Source of the DNA: UBA1049 sp964525815
GTDB lineage: Bacteria; Bacillota; Clostridia; Oscillospirales; CAG-382
Assembly (NCBI GenBank): GCA_964525815.1
Contig: CAZGJQ010000011.1
Location: 1 to 35,143 of the forward strand
Direction of reading: 5' to 3'
Length of the DNA stretch: 35,143 nucleotides
A program made the translations under genes and the position numbers. Every line of letters begins with the position of its first letter. Position 1 is the first letter of the stretch. Below are positions 23,408 to 31,171 of this stretch, piece after piece. The notes under the pieces were generated by a model. That model made no database searches, was not told the origin of the DNA, and saw only the letters and a program-made list of their open reading frames with translations.

Positions 23408-24115
23408 ATGAAAGTAGGACTGTTCGCCGACCCACATTACTGCTCAAGGGAAATAAGCTGCACAAACCGAAGACCAAGCCTGTCCATGGGAAAGCTCGGC
23501 ATAGCGTTGCGGGAATTCTACCGCCAAAAGACCGAGTTGATTATTTGTCTCGGAGACCTAGTCGACAGCGATGAGAATAAGCCGGATATCGATAATCTTT
23601 CCGAGATAAGCGGACTTATACATAGGTGCGGAATCGAATGCTATTGCTGTATGGGTAATCACGATGCATTTTTATTTGACAAAAAGAGCTTCGAGGATAT
23701 TTCCGGTATCAAAGCAGCACCCTTAGTTATAAAAAGAGAAGGGAAAGCCCTAATTTTACTTAATGCGAACTACCTGAGCAGCGGAGCCGCTTATAATGCG
23801 GCTAACATCGACTGGACCGATTCAAATATTCCCGACGAACAGCTTTCCTGGCTGAAAAAAACCCTTATCTGCTGTACGGAGCCGGAGATATATGTGTTTT
23901 TGCACCAGAACCTTGACCCCGCAGTTGAAAAAAACCACATAATTAAGAACGCCACCGAGGTTCGCAATATTTTTGCCCGAGACGGCAGAGTTAGAGCGGT
24001 ATATCAGGGACATTATCATCCCGGTGCTTTTAATATATACGACAATATCCGTTATATAACCCTAAAAGCAATGTGCGAGGGTTATGATAACCACTACATG
24101 GTTATAAATATATAA
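23408..24115 (+). CDS. Calcineurin-like metallophosphoesterase
   Basis: A 235-residue protein shows the full metal-binding set: D8 and H10 in ADPH, D50 in LGDLVD, N84 and H85 in MGNHD, a histidine in VFLHQNL, and the closing GHYHPG. ATG 23408 follows AGGGAG at 23396-23401. There is no signal peptide, so it is cytoplasmic. The family hydrolyses phosphate mono- or diesters; the substrate cannot be deduced. It resembles stand-alone phosphohydrolases of the Icc/ADPRibase-Mn type more than DNA-repair nucleases. The nitroreductase gene follows after 12 bases. Confidence 0.88.
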   Translation: MKVGLFADPHYCSREISCTNRRPSLSMGKLGIALREFYRQKTELIICLGDLVDSDENKPDIDNLSEISGLIHRCGIECYCCMGNHDAFLFDKKSFEDISGIKAAPLVIKREGKALILLNANYLSSGAAYNAANIDWTDSNIPDEQLSWLKKTLICCTEPEIYVFLHQNLDPAVEKNHIIKNATEVRNIFARDGRVRAVYQGHYHPGAFNIYDNIRYITLKAMCEGYDNHYMVINI

Positions 24116-24127
24116 AAAGGAAGGTAT

Positions 24128-24694
24128 ATGAGCATGAACGAAACAATTATGAATATTTTGGGAAGAAGGAGTATTCGTTCCTACACCGCAGAACCCGTGG
24201 AGGAGGATAAGCTGGAGCTTATATTAAAATGCGGGATTTATTCACCTACGGGCAGAGGAATACAGCCCTGGTACTTTACGGTGGTAAAGAACCGCACGCT
24301 GCTTGACGAAATCAGCGCCGTGAACAAAAGACTTGCCGCAACCGGCAGCGACCCGTATTACAAAAAATCAGCTACAGACAAGAACTACGACAACTTCAGA
24401 GGAGCCCCAATGGCTATAATCGCTTCGGGAAAAAACGGGGAAAAATACAATGAGGTGGACTGCGCAAACGCAATAACCAATATGTGCGTAGCCGCTCATT
24501 CTCTCGGGCTCGGTAGCTGCTACATCGCTTCCTTTCGTCCTGCTTTTTCGACACCGGAAGGGAATACCATTAAGAAAAAGCTCGGTATACCGGAGAGCTA
24601 TATACCCTTTTTTGCTATATCCTTAGGCTATATAAAAGAACCTCCGCAGGAGCGTGCCGCCCGCCGCGAAGGTATAATAAACACCGTGGAATGA
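24128..24694 (+). CDS. Nitroreductase-family FMN oxidoreductase
   Basis: This is a 188-residue FMN-dependent protein. The N-terminal RRSIRSYTAEPVEEDKLE binds the FMN phosphate, YSPTGRGIQPWYFTVV is the second family stretch, and AAHSLGLGSCYIASF lies before the C-terminal IPFFAISLGYIKE. Family members reduce nitro, quinone or flavin substrates with NAD(P)H, or act in anaerobic redox side reactions; the substrate is not apparent. ATG 24128 is 6 bases after AAGGA; ATG 24134 is an alternative. Its stop is one base from the stop of the convergent deaminase gene, with no terminator hairpin visible between them. Confidence 0.9.
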   Translation: MSMNETIMNILGRRSIRSYTAEPVEEDKLELILKCGIYSPTGRGIQPWYFTVVKNRTLLDEISAVNKRLAATGSDPYYKKSATDKNYDNFRGAPMAIIASGKNGEKYNEVDCANAITNMCVAAHSLGLGSCYIASFRPAFSTPEGNTIKKKLGIPESYIPFFAISLGYIKEPPQERAARREGIINTVE

Positions 24695-24695
24695 C

Positions 24696-25112
24696 TTATT
24701 TGTTTATTATTACTTCTTCATATGCATAGGGTATTAAATCCTTTGCTCTGACCTTGACCGCCTTGCCCTGCTCGTCATTGACAATCACCATTATATCGGG
24801 GCAATACTCCATCATAAGCTGGCGGCAGTTTCCGCAGGGAGACACTAAATTGTTCTTCGCTTCCCTATGGACGGCTACTATTGTTTTAAAAGCCCGTCTG
24901 CCGTCTGCTATTGCTGCACCTAATGCAACAAACTCCGCACAGGAGCCGTGTATCTTGCCAACATTTATACCTTTATAAATCTCTCCGTCCTTGCAGCGCA
25001 GAGCACAGGCAACCACACGATAGTGCTCTCCGTAATCATGGTTCTCCGCTTCGGTTAGGAGCGCCGTATCAATCAGCTCCTTGTCCTCCTTTGTCAAATC
25101 ATACTTAACCAT
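24696..25112 (-). CDS. Cytidine deaminase-like zinc enzyme (blasticidin-S-deaminase-like)
   Basis: This 138-residue protein of the cytidine deaminase fold has zinc ligand C58 and catalytic E60 in HGSCAEFVALG, with the other ligands C93 and C96 in SPCGNCRQ. The segment before the zinc site reads GINVGKIHGSCAE. It is shorter than the NVEN-type nucleoside loop of true cytidine deaminases and resembles the matching region of blasticidin-S deaminase. The C-terminal KDLIPYAY also recalls that family. Nucleoside salvage remains possible; I would not assign the substrate. It has its own promoter on the minus strand. Confidence 0.85.
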   Translation of the reverse strand: MVKYDLTKEDKELIDTALLTEAENHDYGEHYRVVACALRCKDGEIYKGINVGKIHGSCAEFVALGAAIADGRRAFKTIVAVHREAKNNLVSPCGNCRQLMMEYCPDIMVIVNDEQGKAVKVRAKDLIPYAYEEVIINK

Positions 25113-25153
25113 ATGCTCTTTCTCTCCCTTCTATATGCTTCATTTTTTATAAT

Positions 25154-25182
25154 ACTATATTATCATATGGTCTTTTTGTCAA
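25154..25182 (-). promoter_or_regulatory. Promoter of the deaminase gene
   Basis: On the minus strand TTGACA (25182-25177) and TATAGT (25159-25154) are 17 bp apart, about 40 bases before the start codon. Confidence 0.75.
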
Positions 25183-25232
25183 TAATCACAAAAAAATATC
25201 CGATATTGAATTGTTTTTTTACCGATAACATA

Positions 25233-25260
25233 TTGAAATATGATTTTTTTGTGTTAAAAT
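25233..25260 (+). promoter_or_regulatory. Promoter of the Gfo/Idh/MocA gene
   Basis: TTGAAA (25233-25238) and TAAAAT (25255-25260) are 16 bp apart, with TG one base before the -10. The transcript would start near 25266, just ahead of GGAGG at 25279-25283. Confidence 0.6.
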
Positions 25261-25293
25261 AGCGGGGAATAAAGATTTGGAGGTAAAATCTTA

Positions 25294-26319
25294 ATGAAAA
25301 CTTACAAGGCTGCCATAATCGGTTGCGGAAATATTTTTCCCATGCATGCTGTAAGTGTACAAAAATGCGCAAACGCAGAGCTTGTTGCGTTATGCGACAT
25401 CAAAGAAGACCGTGCGAAAGCAAAGGCCGCCGAATTCGGATGCAATTGGTATTCCGATTACAAAGAAATGCTGAAAAAAGAGGATGTTGATGTTGTTCAT
25501 CTCTGTCTTCCCCACTTCCTTCATGCGCCCGTTGCAATTTACTGTATGGAGCAGGGAAAGAATGTAATGACCGAAAAGCCCATGTCTATCACGCTCGAGG
25601 ACGCAAGGGCAATGATAGACACAGCCAACAAACATAAAGTGCTGCTGGGCTGCATCTTCCAGAACCGTTATAACGCGGGAACCGTGTTGGTCAAGGATCA
25701 GTATAAGAGCGGCGCACTCGGTAAAATACGCTCCGCTAAGTGCTTTGTTACCTGGAACAGGTCTGATGATTATTACGGAACCAGCGACTGGAAGGGCACC
25801 TGGGAGGGTGAAGGCGGCGGAGTTATTATCGACCAGGCGATTCATACGCTTGATATGCTCCGCTATATTATAGACGAGGATATTGAATTTGTCGAGGCAA
25901 CCATCGCAAAAAGAGGACACGCTAAGATTGAGGTTGAGGATACCGCCGAAGGGATTATAAAATATAAAAGCGGGCTTATGACCAACTTCCATGCAATTAA
26001 CTACTACTCCTATGATGCGGATGTGGAAATAGAGCTTGCATGCGAAAATGCCATTGTGGAAATGGTATCCGACAAGTCAACCATAAGGTTCTTTGACGGC
26101 AGAACCGTCATTGCGGACAGAAACCCCGCAGAGAGCTTTGATTACGGCAATGTTAAGTCCTATTGGGGCGTAAACCATATTAAGCAGATAATAAACTACT
26201 ACGAATCGCTGGCAAGCGGCACACAGCCCTTTATCCCCGTGGAGAGTGCTTTTAAGACACAGGAAATGGTCTGCGCCATATATGAGAGCGGTAAAGAGAA
26301 TAAAAGAGTTTACCTATAA
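25294..26319 (+). CDS. Gfo/Idh/MocA-family NAD(P)-dependent oxidoreductase
   Basis: The 341-residue protein starts with a Rossmann fold (AAIIGCGNIFPMHAVSV) and has the family's EKPMS motif near residue 95 with the conserved lysine. The second domain carries GGGVIIDQAIHTLDMLRY with the Asp and His of the active site. Such enzymes oxidise or reduce hydroxyl groups on sugars, inositols or similar polyols. No sugar-uptake or catabolic gene adjoins, so the substrate is open. It is a single-gene unit with its own promoter and terminator. Confidence 0.92.
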   Translation: MKTYKAAIIGCGNIFPMHAVSVQKCANAELVALCDIKEDRAKAKAAEFGCNWYSDYKEMLKKEDVDVVHLCLPHFLHAPVAIYCMEQGKNVMTEKPMSITLEDARAMIDTANKHKVLLGCIFQNRYNAGTVLVKDQYKSGALGKIRSAKCFVTWNRSDDYYGTSDWKGTWEGEGGGVIIDQAIHTLDMLRYIIDEDIEFVEATIAKRGHAKIEVEDTAEGIIKYKSGLMTNFHAINYYSYDADVEIELACENAIVEMVSDKSTIRFFDGRTVIADRNPAESFDYGNVKSYWGVNHIKQIINYYESLASGTQPFIPVESAFKTQEMVCAIYESGKENKRVYL

Positions 26320-26337
26320 ACCGGAATATTCAAGCCC

Positions 26338-26370
26338 AGAGACGAGACAATATCTGTTTCGTCTCTTTTT
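26338..26370 (+). terminator. Terminator after the oxidoreductase gene
   Basis: AGAGACGAGACA (26338-26349) pairs with TGTTTCGTCTCT (26355-26366), including one G-U, and is followed by four more T. Confidence 0.88.
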
Positions 26371-26422
26371 CCGTAAAAAATCGAAAAAATCAATTAATCA
26401 ACTCTTTCGATAAAAAATACCG

Positions 26423-28147
26423 TTATTCGTCTAAAATGTTATTACCAAAGCGTTTTATCTTCTTTGTGGTTGTCTTTTCAAACTCTGTATCCCTTACAAT
26501 AACGCTCTTAATCCTTTTGTAAGAAGGCAGTTTTTGGTTTATTTCGGTAACGGCGTTCTTCATAAGCTCATATATCTCCTCCTTGGTGGGAACGGCAACC
26601 TGCAGCGCCTCTTTTACCGCATCAATGTTGGGCAAAATTTTTGCCTTAACAAAAATATCATCGCCGGTACCCGGAGCGCCTATTATAATACAGTCGGCGA
26701 CCAATCTGTTGCTGTAAAGGCGGCTCTCTATCTCCTCCGGATATATATTTTTTCCGTTCTTGGTTATTATTACATTCTTTATCCTTCCTGTTATATAAAT
26801 AAATCCGTCGCTGTCAAGGTACCCAAGATCACCGGTATGGAACCAGCCGTCCTTAATAACCTCATCGGTTGCTTCCCTGTCGTTATAGTAGCCGCTCATT
26901 ATATTTTCGCCGCGTGCAACTATCTCTCCGATACCCTCACTGTTGGGATTGTCAATTCTGATTTCCACACCGGGTATGGGTAACCCTGCCGATTCACTCT
27001 TCATAAAGAAATCGCTGTTTCCGGTTAATAGCGGAGCGCACTCGGTCAGACCGTAGCCCTGCAATACCCGGACACCCATAATACCTAATCTGTCTATAAC
27101 CTCGCCGTCAATCCCCGCCGCCCCGACAATAAAGGTGTGCAGCCTTCCCCCCATAGAGTTCTTAACCTTACGCTTAATAACCGCCATTATATAGAAAGGC
27201 AGGCTCTTTAGCGCATCGTTAAAGCTCATATTTTTAATCTTTTCCTTAAGCCTTGCGGGTAAATTCTCTTTAATGGAAGCCTCTATCTTTTGGGAGATTT
27301 TTTCTAATAGAAGCGGGACTGTTACCACAACACTCGGATGATACTCCCCTATGTTTTTGTATATATACCTAAGCCCGTCGCAATAGGTTATACAAGCTCC
27401 GCTGTACAGAATCTTAAGGAATCCAAGCGTGCATTCATAGGTATGATGCAACGGAAGAATGGACAAAACCCTGTCCCTGCTCTTTATTTTTACTATCCTT
27501 GACACGGACATAATGTTTGTGCAGATATTATGATGTGAAAGGCAGACTCCCTTGGCGTTCCCGGTAGTGCCGGAGGTGAATATAAGGATTTTTGTGGCAT
27601 GCTTGTCAATAGGAGTTTCCTGAGCCTCGGTGTTTCCCTTCCTAATAAGCGACTTTCCCTTTTTAATAAGATCGTTCACGGAAGTGTTTTTGTCAGAGCG
27701 GGTATTCATAAAAATAATATCTTTTTTGATGTCGTGGTGTGCCGCTATTTTCTCGGTATATTTTTCATCTCCTATAACGGCCTTGGTTTCGGCAGCGTTG
27801 ATGAAATTAACCATATCATCGGCGGAAATCTCCTTGTCAATAGGCACAACCGTTCCGACCGTTACGGCGGCAAGATATGTGATTGCCCACTCATAGCTGT
27901 TGACGCCGGTAACGGCTATGGCTTTATCTCTTAACCCCATTGACAAAAAAGCGGTCGCAAGAGCTAGGTAATCGCTCTTTAATCTGTCATAAGTAATTTT
28001 TTCAAAGCTGTCTGATGCTGTTTTTATCAAAAAAGCGGTTCTTTTTCCATAAATTCTTGCGCTCTCGAAAACAAGCTCTCTGATGTTCTCAATATCTCTT
28101 ACCTTGTACTGCTTTGACATAAGCTGCTCATATATGGTGTTCTTCAT
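26423..28147 (-). CDS. AMP-forming long-chain acyl-CoA synthetase (second paralogue)
   Basis: This 574-residue ANL-superfamily ligase parallels the enzyme at 18711-20429 along its whole length. Matching motifs are IFTSGTTGNAKGVCLS, LPLHHTYECTLGF, LQGYGLTECAPLLTGNS, TGDLGYLDSDGFIYITGR, KNGKNIYPEEIE and the C-terminal FEKTTTKKIKRFG. It would activate fatty acids as acyl-AMP, with CoA or a carrier protein as acceptor; no carrier gene adjoins this copy. The nearest ribosome-site-like AAGGA lies 16 bases before the ATG, unusually far, so initiation may be weak. Substrate choice between the paralogues cannot be read from the sequence. Confidence 0.9.
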   Translation of the reverse strand: MKNTIYEQLMSKQYKVRDIENIRELVFESARIYGKRTAFLIKTASDSFEKITYDRLKSDYLALATAFLSMGLRDKAIAVTGVNSYEWAITYLAAVTVGTVVPIDKEISADDMVNFINAAETKAVIGDEKYTEKIAAHHDIKKDIIFMNTRSDKNTSVNDLIKKGKSLIRKGNTEAQETPIDKHATKILIFTSGTTGNAKGVCLSHHNICTNIMSVSRIVKIKSRDRVLSILPLHHTYECTLGFLKILYSGACITYCDGLRYIYKNIGEYHPSVVVTVPLLLEKISQKIEASIKENLPARLKEKIKNMSFNDALKSLPFYIMAVIKRKVKNSMGGRLHTFIVGAAGIDGEVIDRLGIMGVRVLQGYGLTECAPLLTGNSDFFMKSESAGLPIPGVEIRIDNPNSEGIGEIVARGENIMSGYYNDREATDEVIKDGWFHTGDLGYLDSDGFIYITGRIKNVIITKNGKNIYPEEIESRLYSNRLVADCIIIGAPGTGDDIFVKAKILPNIDAVKEALQVAVPTKEEIYELMKNAVTEINQKLPSYKRIKSVIVRDTEFEKTTTKKIKRFGNNILDE

Positions 28148-28549
28148 TTTTTTAACAATTTAATCCTTCACAAATAGTGATAAATTAAAGATCCTTTCTT
28201 TCTCAATTTTACTCTATATATTATTATCCCCATTCAAAAAAATCATAACAGAAAAACGGTAAATATTAATATATGATATATAAAATCATTCTACGCTACA
28301 AATATAACTAAGTCAAGGTTTCAAAGGAACTATACACAAACTTACCTAAAAATTAAAACCTTATCTTTATTTATGACTCAACAAGACCAAGCTATTAGAA
28401 AAACCACTAAATACAACAAAAAAATCATAAATTTGTATTGTTTTTTACTATAGCTTGTGATATTATATGTATTTGGTTGAGTACGCAACCTAACACTGTT
28501 TTTTGCGCAAATATTTGTAACATTACGAACATACTGGGAGGTCAAGTAT
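28148..28549. other. AT-rich intergenic region with an imperfect inverted repeat
   Basis: About 400 bases without a supportable gene separate the divergent acyl ligase and hydrogenase operons. At 28388-28457 an imperfect inverted repeat has perfect outer arms CAAGCTAT (28388-28395) and ATAGCTTG (28450-28457). Inner arms are ATACAA (28411-28416) and TTGTAT (28433-28438). The right arm lies in the spacer of the hydrogenase promoter. A 26-codon ORF at 28373-28453 lacks a ribosome site. The rest shows no structure I can defend. Confidence 0.55.
28438..28466 (+). promoter_or_regulatory. Candidate promoter of the hydrogenase operon
   Basis: TTGTTT (28438-28443) and TATTAT (28461-28466) are 17 bp apart, with an extended TGA before the -10. 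The weak -35 with overlapping repeat arms suggests a regulated promoter. I looked for the clostridial Rex box (TTGTTAA-n4-TTAACAA) and found only a TTGTGA half-site. Confidence 0.5.
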
Positions 28550-29029
28550 ATGGCACTTACAAAAGAGCAGATTGACAAGAATCGGTCGGAGCTGGAGAGC
28601 TTCATAGCCTCAAACAAGGACATAGACGGTCCGCTTATGCCTATAATGCAGAAAGCGCAGGAGCTTTTTGGCTACTTATCAATGGAAACAATGACAACAA
28701 TCGCCGACTCGCTGGAAATCCCTGTTTCGGAGGTCTACGGCGTCGCAACCTTCTATTCGCAGTTCTCTCTCTTCCCCAAGGGTGATAAAGTTGTAAGTGT
28801 TTGTACGGGAACCGCCTGCTATGTCAAGGGTGCTCAGGATATTCTTGACGAAGTTATGAAGGAGCTGGGCATTGATGTCGGGGAAACCACCGCAGACGGA
28901 AAATTTTCTATAATGGACACCCGCTGCTTAGGCTGCTGCGGTCTTGCTCCCGTGCTTGTGGTAAACGAGGATGTATACGGTCGGCTCGTTCCCGCCGATG
29001 TCAAGGGTATCCTTGAGAAATACATGTGA
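28550..29029 (+). CDS. hydC: Hydrogenase subunit HydC/HndA (NuoE-like [2Fe-2S] protein)
   Basis: A 159-residue homologue of the complex I 24-kDa subunit. After a helical N-terminus (IMQKAQELFGYLS, ATFYSQFSLFP) comes a thioredoxin-like domain binding one [2Fe-2S] cluster through C85, C90, C126 and C130 (VCTGTACYVKG and CLGCCGLAP). With HydB and HydA it would form a soluble NAD(P)-linked [FeFe]-hydrogenase, which in many anaerobes bifurcates electrons between ferredoxin and NADH. ATG 28550 follows GGGAGG. It is the first gene of the operon, and the DRTGG gene starts 4 bases after its stop. Confidence 0.93.
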   Translation: MALTKEQIDKNRSELESFIASNKDIDGPLMPIMQKAQELFGYLSMETMTTIADSLEIPVSEVYGVATFYSQFSLFPKGDKVVSVCTGTACYVKGAQDILDEVMKELGIDVGETTADGKFSIMDTRCLGCCGLAPVLVVNEDVYGRLVPADVKGILEKYM

Positions 29030-29033
29030 TTAT

Positions 29034-29390
29034 ATGAAGATAAGAGAAATTAAGTCTCTGCTGGAAGCCGAGCTGATTTGCGGAGAGGAAAGATTGGACA
29101 GTGAAGTATTAAGTGCCTGCGGCAGCGATATGATGAGTGATGTTCTCGCTTTCGTAAAGGACCAAGCTGTTCTGTTAACCGGTCTTGTTAATCCGCAGGT
29201 TGTTCGTACCGCCGATATGATGGATATGCACTGCATTGTTTTTGTCCGCAATAAGCTGCCCTCTTCCGAAACAATTAAGCTCGCTCAGGCAAACGGGATG
29301 GTGGTTTTAGCAACAAAGCTTCGTATGTATGACGCCTGCGGTATCCTTTATTCAAACGGTCTTGGAGGCGGAGGGTGCTGTAATGAGTGA
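29034..29390 (+). CDS. DRTGG-domain protein, copy 1
   Basis: A 118-residue soluble protein started at ATG 29034, just after the hydC stop; a longer frame from 28971 would run inside hydC. It begins KIREIKSLLEAELICGEERLD and contains VLAFVKDQAVLLTGL and DMHCIVFVRNK. NGMVVLATKLRMYDACGILY follows, the pattern of the DRTGG domain, named from a module of CBS-domain proteins and related to the HPr kinase N-domain. The C-terminus ends GGGGCC, possible metal ligands. The function is unknown; such genes recur beside HydABC-type hydrogenases. It overlaps the next gene by 8 bases. A second DRTGG copy occurs at 31158. Confidence 0.8.
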   Translation: MKIREIKSLLEAELICGEERLDSEVLSACGSDMMSDVLAFVKDQAVLLTGLVNPQVVRTADMMDMHCIVFVRNKLPSSETIKLAQANGMVVLATKLRMYDACGILYSNGLGGGGCCNE

Positions 29391-29820
29391 AACGCTAAAA
29401 TTTCACTTTGATGTGGACGGAGACAACTTTTCTTCTGCCGGGGAAGCCTCTGTACAGATAAAACAAAAACTGCGGCAGCTCGGTTTTTCGCCCGAGATTA
29501 TAAAAAAGGTTTCTATTTCAATGTACGAGGGTGAAATTAATATGGTTATACATGCCGGAGGAGGCACCGCCGACGTTTATGTTCATCCGGAGATTATCCG
29601 TATTATCCTTGAGGATAAGGGTCCCGGAATCGATGACATTGACTTAGCGATGCAGGAGGGGTTCTCCACCGCTCCGGACAATGTACGTTCCCTCGGCTTC
29701 GGTGCGGGCATGGGACTACCGAATATGAAGCGTTATACCGACAGAATGCTGATTGAATCTACCCCGGGGAAGGGTACCAAAATCACAATGACGGTAAATG
29801 TAGGTACATCAAGCAGCTAA
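29383..29820 (+). CDS. RsbW-like anti-sigma/serine kinase ATPase
   Basis: This 145-residue GHKL ATPase starts at ATG 29383, inside the end of the DRTGG gene. It has an N-box YEGEINMVIHA, the G1 box EDKGPGIDDID and the G2 box GFGAGMGLPNMKRYTD, but no dimerisation or receiver domain. The nearest families are SpoIIAB/RsbW anti-sigma factors and stand-alone histidine-kinase ATPase modules. In this place it probably transduces a signal from the HydS-like protein or DRTGG proteins. No cognate sigma factor or anti-anti-sigma protein is encoded in the window, so the target is unknown. Confidence 0.85.
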   Translation: MSETLKFHFDVDGDNFSSAGEASVQIKQKLRQLGFSPEIIKKVSISMYEGEINMVIHAGGGTADVYVHPEIIRIILEDKGPGIDDIDLAMQEGFSTAPDNVRSLGFGAGMGLPNMKRYTDRMLIESTPGKGTKITMTVNVGTSSS

Positions 29821-29857
29821 TAGGAAGCATTAGTTTACCGAAAGGAATGGTCTTAGT

Positions 29858-31171
29858 ATGGCTGAATATAAGCATTCCGTTTCTCTTGATATAGAAAAGT
29901 GCAAGGGCTGCACAAATTGCCTGAAGCATTGCCCGACCGAAGCTATCAGAATCAGAGACGGTCATGCGGTAATAAATTCGTCACGCTGTATCGACTGCGG
30001 TGAGTGTATAAGAGTATGCCCGTACAAAGCCAAAAAAGCGGTAAGTGACAAGCTGGAAGCACTGAGCGGCTACAAATATAAAATAGCACTGCCCGCCCCT
30101 TCTCTTTACGGACAGTTTGACGGTCTGGACGACATAGATTATGTTATTCAGGGCTTGTACGATTTAGGATTTGATGATGTTTTTGAGGTTGCCAAGGCTG
30201 CCGAAATGGTTACCGATTACACCCGTCGTTATATTAACAAACCGGATACGGTTAAGCCGGTCATTTCTTCAGCCTGTCCTGTGGTGGTTAGGCTTATCAG
30301 CCTCCGTTTCCCTTATCTGTGCAAAAATGTTATGCCTATCCTCTCCCCAATGGAGATTGCGGGTATGCTTGCGAAAAAGCAGGCTATGGAAAAGCATCCC
30401 GAGCTGACAGAGAGGGATATTGCCACCTGTTTTATTTCACCCTGTCCAGCAAAGGTTAGCTATGTAAAAAATCAGTTTTCCGGGAACAATTATGTGGACT
30501 TTATCGTGTCCATGAGCGACGTTTATTTCGCTCTTCTCGGTGTTATGAAAAAGGACAAGCCACCGACCTCCTTATCCTCCTCCGGTATTGTCGGAATCGG
30601 CTGGGCGTCTGCAGGAGGCGAGGCTTCGGCTATTTTCAACGATAAATACCTTGCGGCGGACGGTATCGAAAATGTTATAAGAGTGCTTGACGAGATTGAT
30701 AACGGAACCTTTCCCGACTTGGAATTTGTTGAGCTTAACGCCTGCAACGGAGGGTGCGTGGGCGGAGCTATGACGGTAGAGAATCCCTATATTGCAAAAG
30801 CAAGGCTACAGACGCTTAGGCGGTATCTGCCGGTGTCCCGTAACCGAATCCCCGCTCTTAAAGGTGAACAAAACACCTACATACCGGATGAATTTATTAT
30901 ACCGAACGAGCTTGAATACAAGCCGGTGTCCCGCCTTGCGGAGGATACCAACGAAGCAATACGAAAAATGGCGGATATACAAAAGGTACGGGAACGGCTT
31001 CCGGACTTGGACTGCGGTTCCTGCGGCGCTCCTACCTGTCAGGCATTTGCATATGATGTTGTCAAGGGTGAAGCCAATGAAAACGAGTGCATAGTGAAGA
31101 TGCGAGAGCGTATAAGGGAGCTGCTGGAAGCGGAAGCAAATGAGAGGGAGCAGGAAAATGACGGTAAATAA
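29858..31171 (+). CDS. HydS-like putative sensory [FeFe]-hydrogenase with C-terminal Fe-S domain
   Basis: In 437 residues: two [4Fe-4S] ferredoxin motifs (C15-C18-C21-C25 and C44-C47-C50-C54), an H-cluster domain (about 72-320), and a C-terminal four-cysteine domain CGSCGAPTC with C411, followed by a charged helix. The H-cluster cysteines are kept: C140 (SSACP), C196 with K199 (SPCPAK), C296 and C300 (NACNGGC). The proton-transfer cysteine of catalytic enzymes (first C of TSCCP) is Ala139, and the Met of the ExMxC motif is Asn294. Such changes are reported for low-activity sensory hydrogenases, so I infer an H2 or redox sensor, not the main catalyst. No PAS domain is present; the Fe-S tail may be the output. 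ATG 29858 follows AAAGGAA. Confidence 0.85.
   Translation: MAEYKHSVSLDIEKCKGCTNCLKHCPTEAIRIRDGHAVINSSRCIDCGECIRVCPYKAKKAVSDKLEALSGYKYKIALPAPSLYGQFDGLDDIDYVIQGLYDLGFDDVFEVAKAAEMVTDYTRRYINKPDTVKPVISSACPVVVRLISLRFPYLCKNVMPILSPMEIAGMLAKKQAMEKHPELTERDIATCFISPCPAKVSYVKNQFSGNNYVDFIVSMSDVYFALLGVMKKDKPPTSLSSSGIVGIGWASAGGEASAIFNDKYLAADGIENVIRVLDEIDNGTFPDLEFVELNACNGGCVGGAMTVENPYIAKARLQTLRRYLPVSRNRIPALKGEQNTYIPDEFIIPNELEYKPVSRLAEDTNEAIRKMADIQKVRERLPDLDCGSCGAPTCQAFAYDVVKGEANENECIVKMRERIRELLEAEANEREQENDGK

Noticed and set aside
24690..24700. Terminator between the convergent nitroreductase and deaminase genes
   Set aside because: The stops are one base apart and I could not find a stable hairpin with a T run on either strand.
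26423..28147. Recent tandem duplication as the origin of the two acyl ligases
   Set aside because: The proteins share motifs and the C-terminal tail but differ clearly through most of their length, so they are older paralogues, not a recent copy.
28373..28453. 26-codon ORF upstream of hydC
   Set aside because: It has no ribosome site, lies mostly upstream of the candidate promoter, and shows no biased composition like the aro leader.
28441..28549. Rex (NADH-sensing) operator before the hydrogenase operon
   Set aside because: Only a TTGTGA half-site is visible; the second half is missing, so I do not call it.
28378..28623. 81-aa minus-strand ORF over the hydrogenase promoter and hydC start
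   Set aside because: Half of it is antisense to hydC and the rest is AT-rich intergenic DNA, with no recognisable domain.
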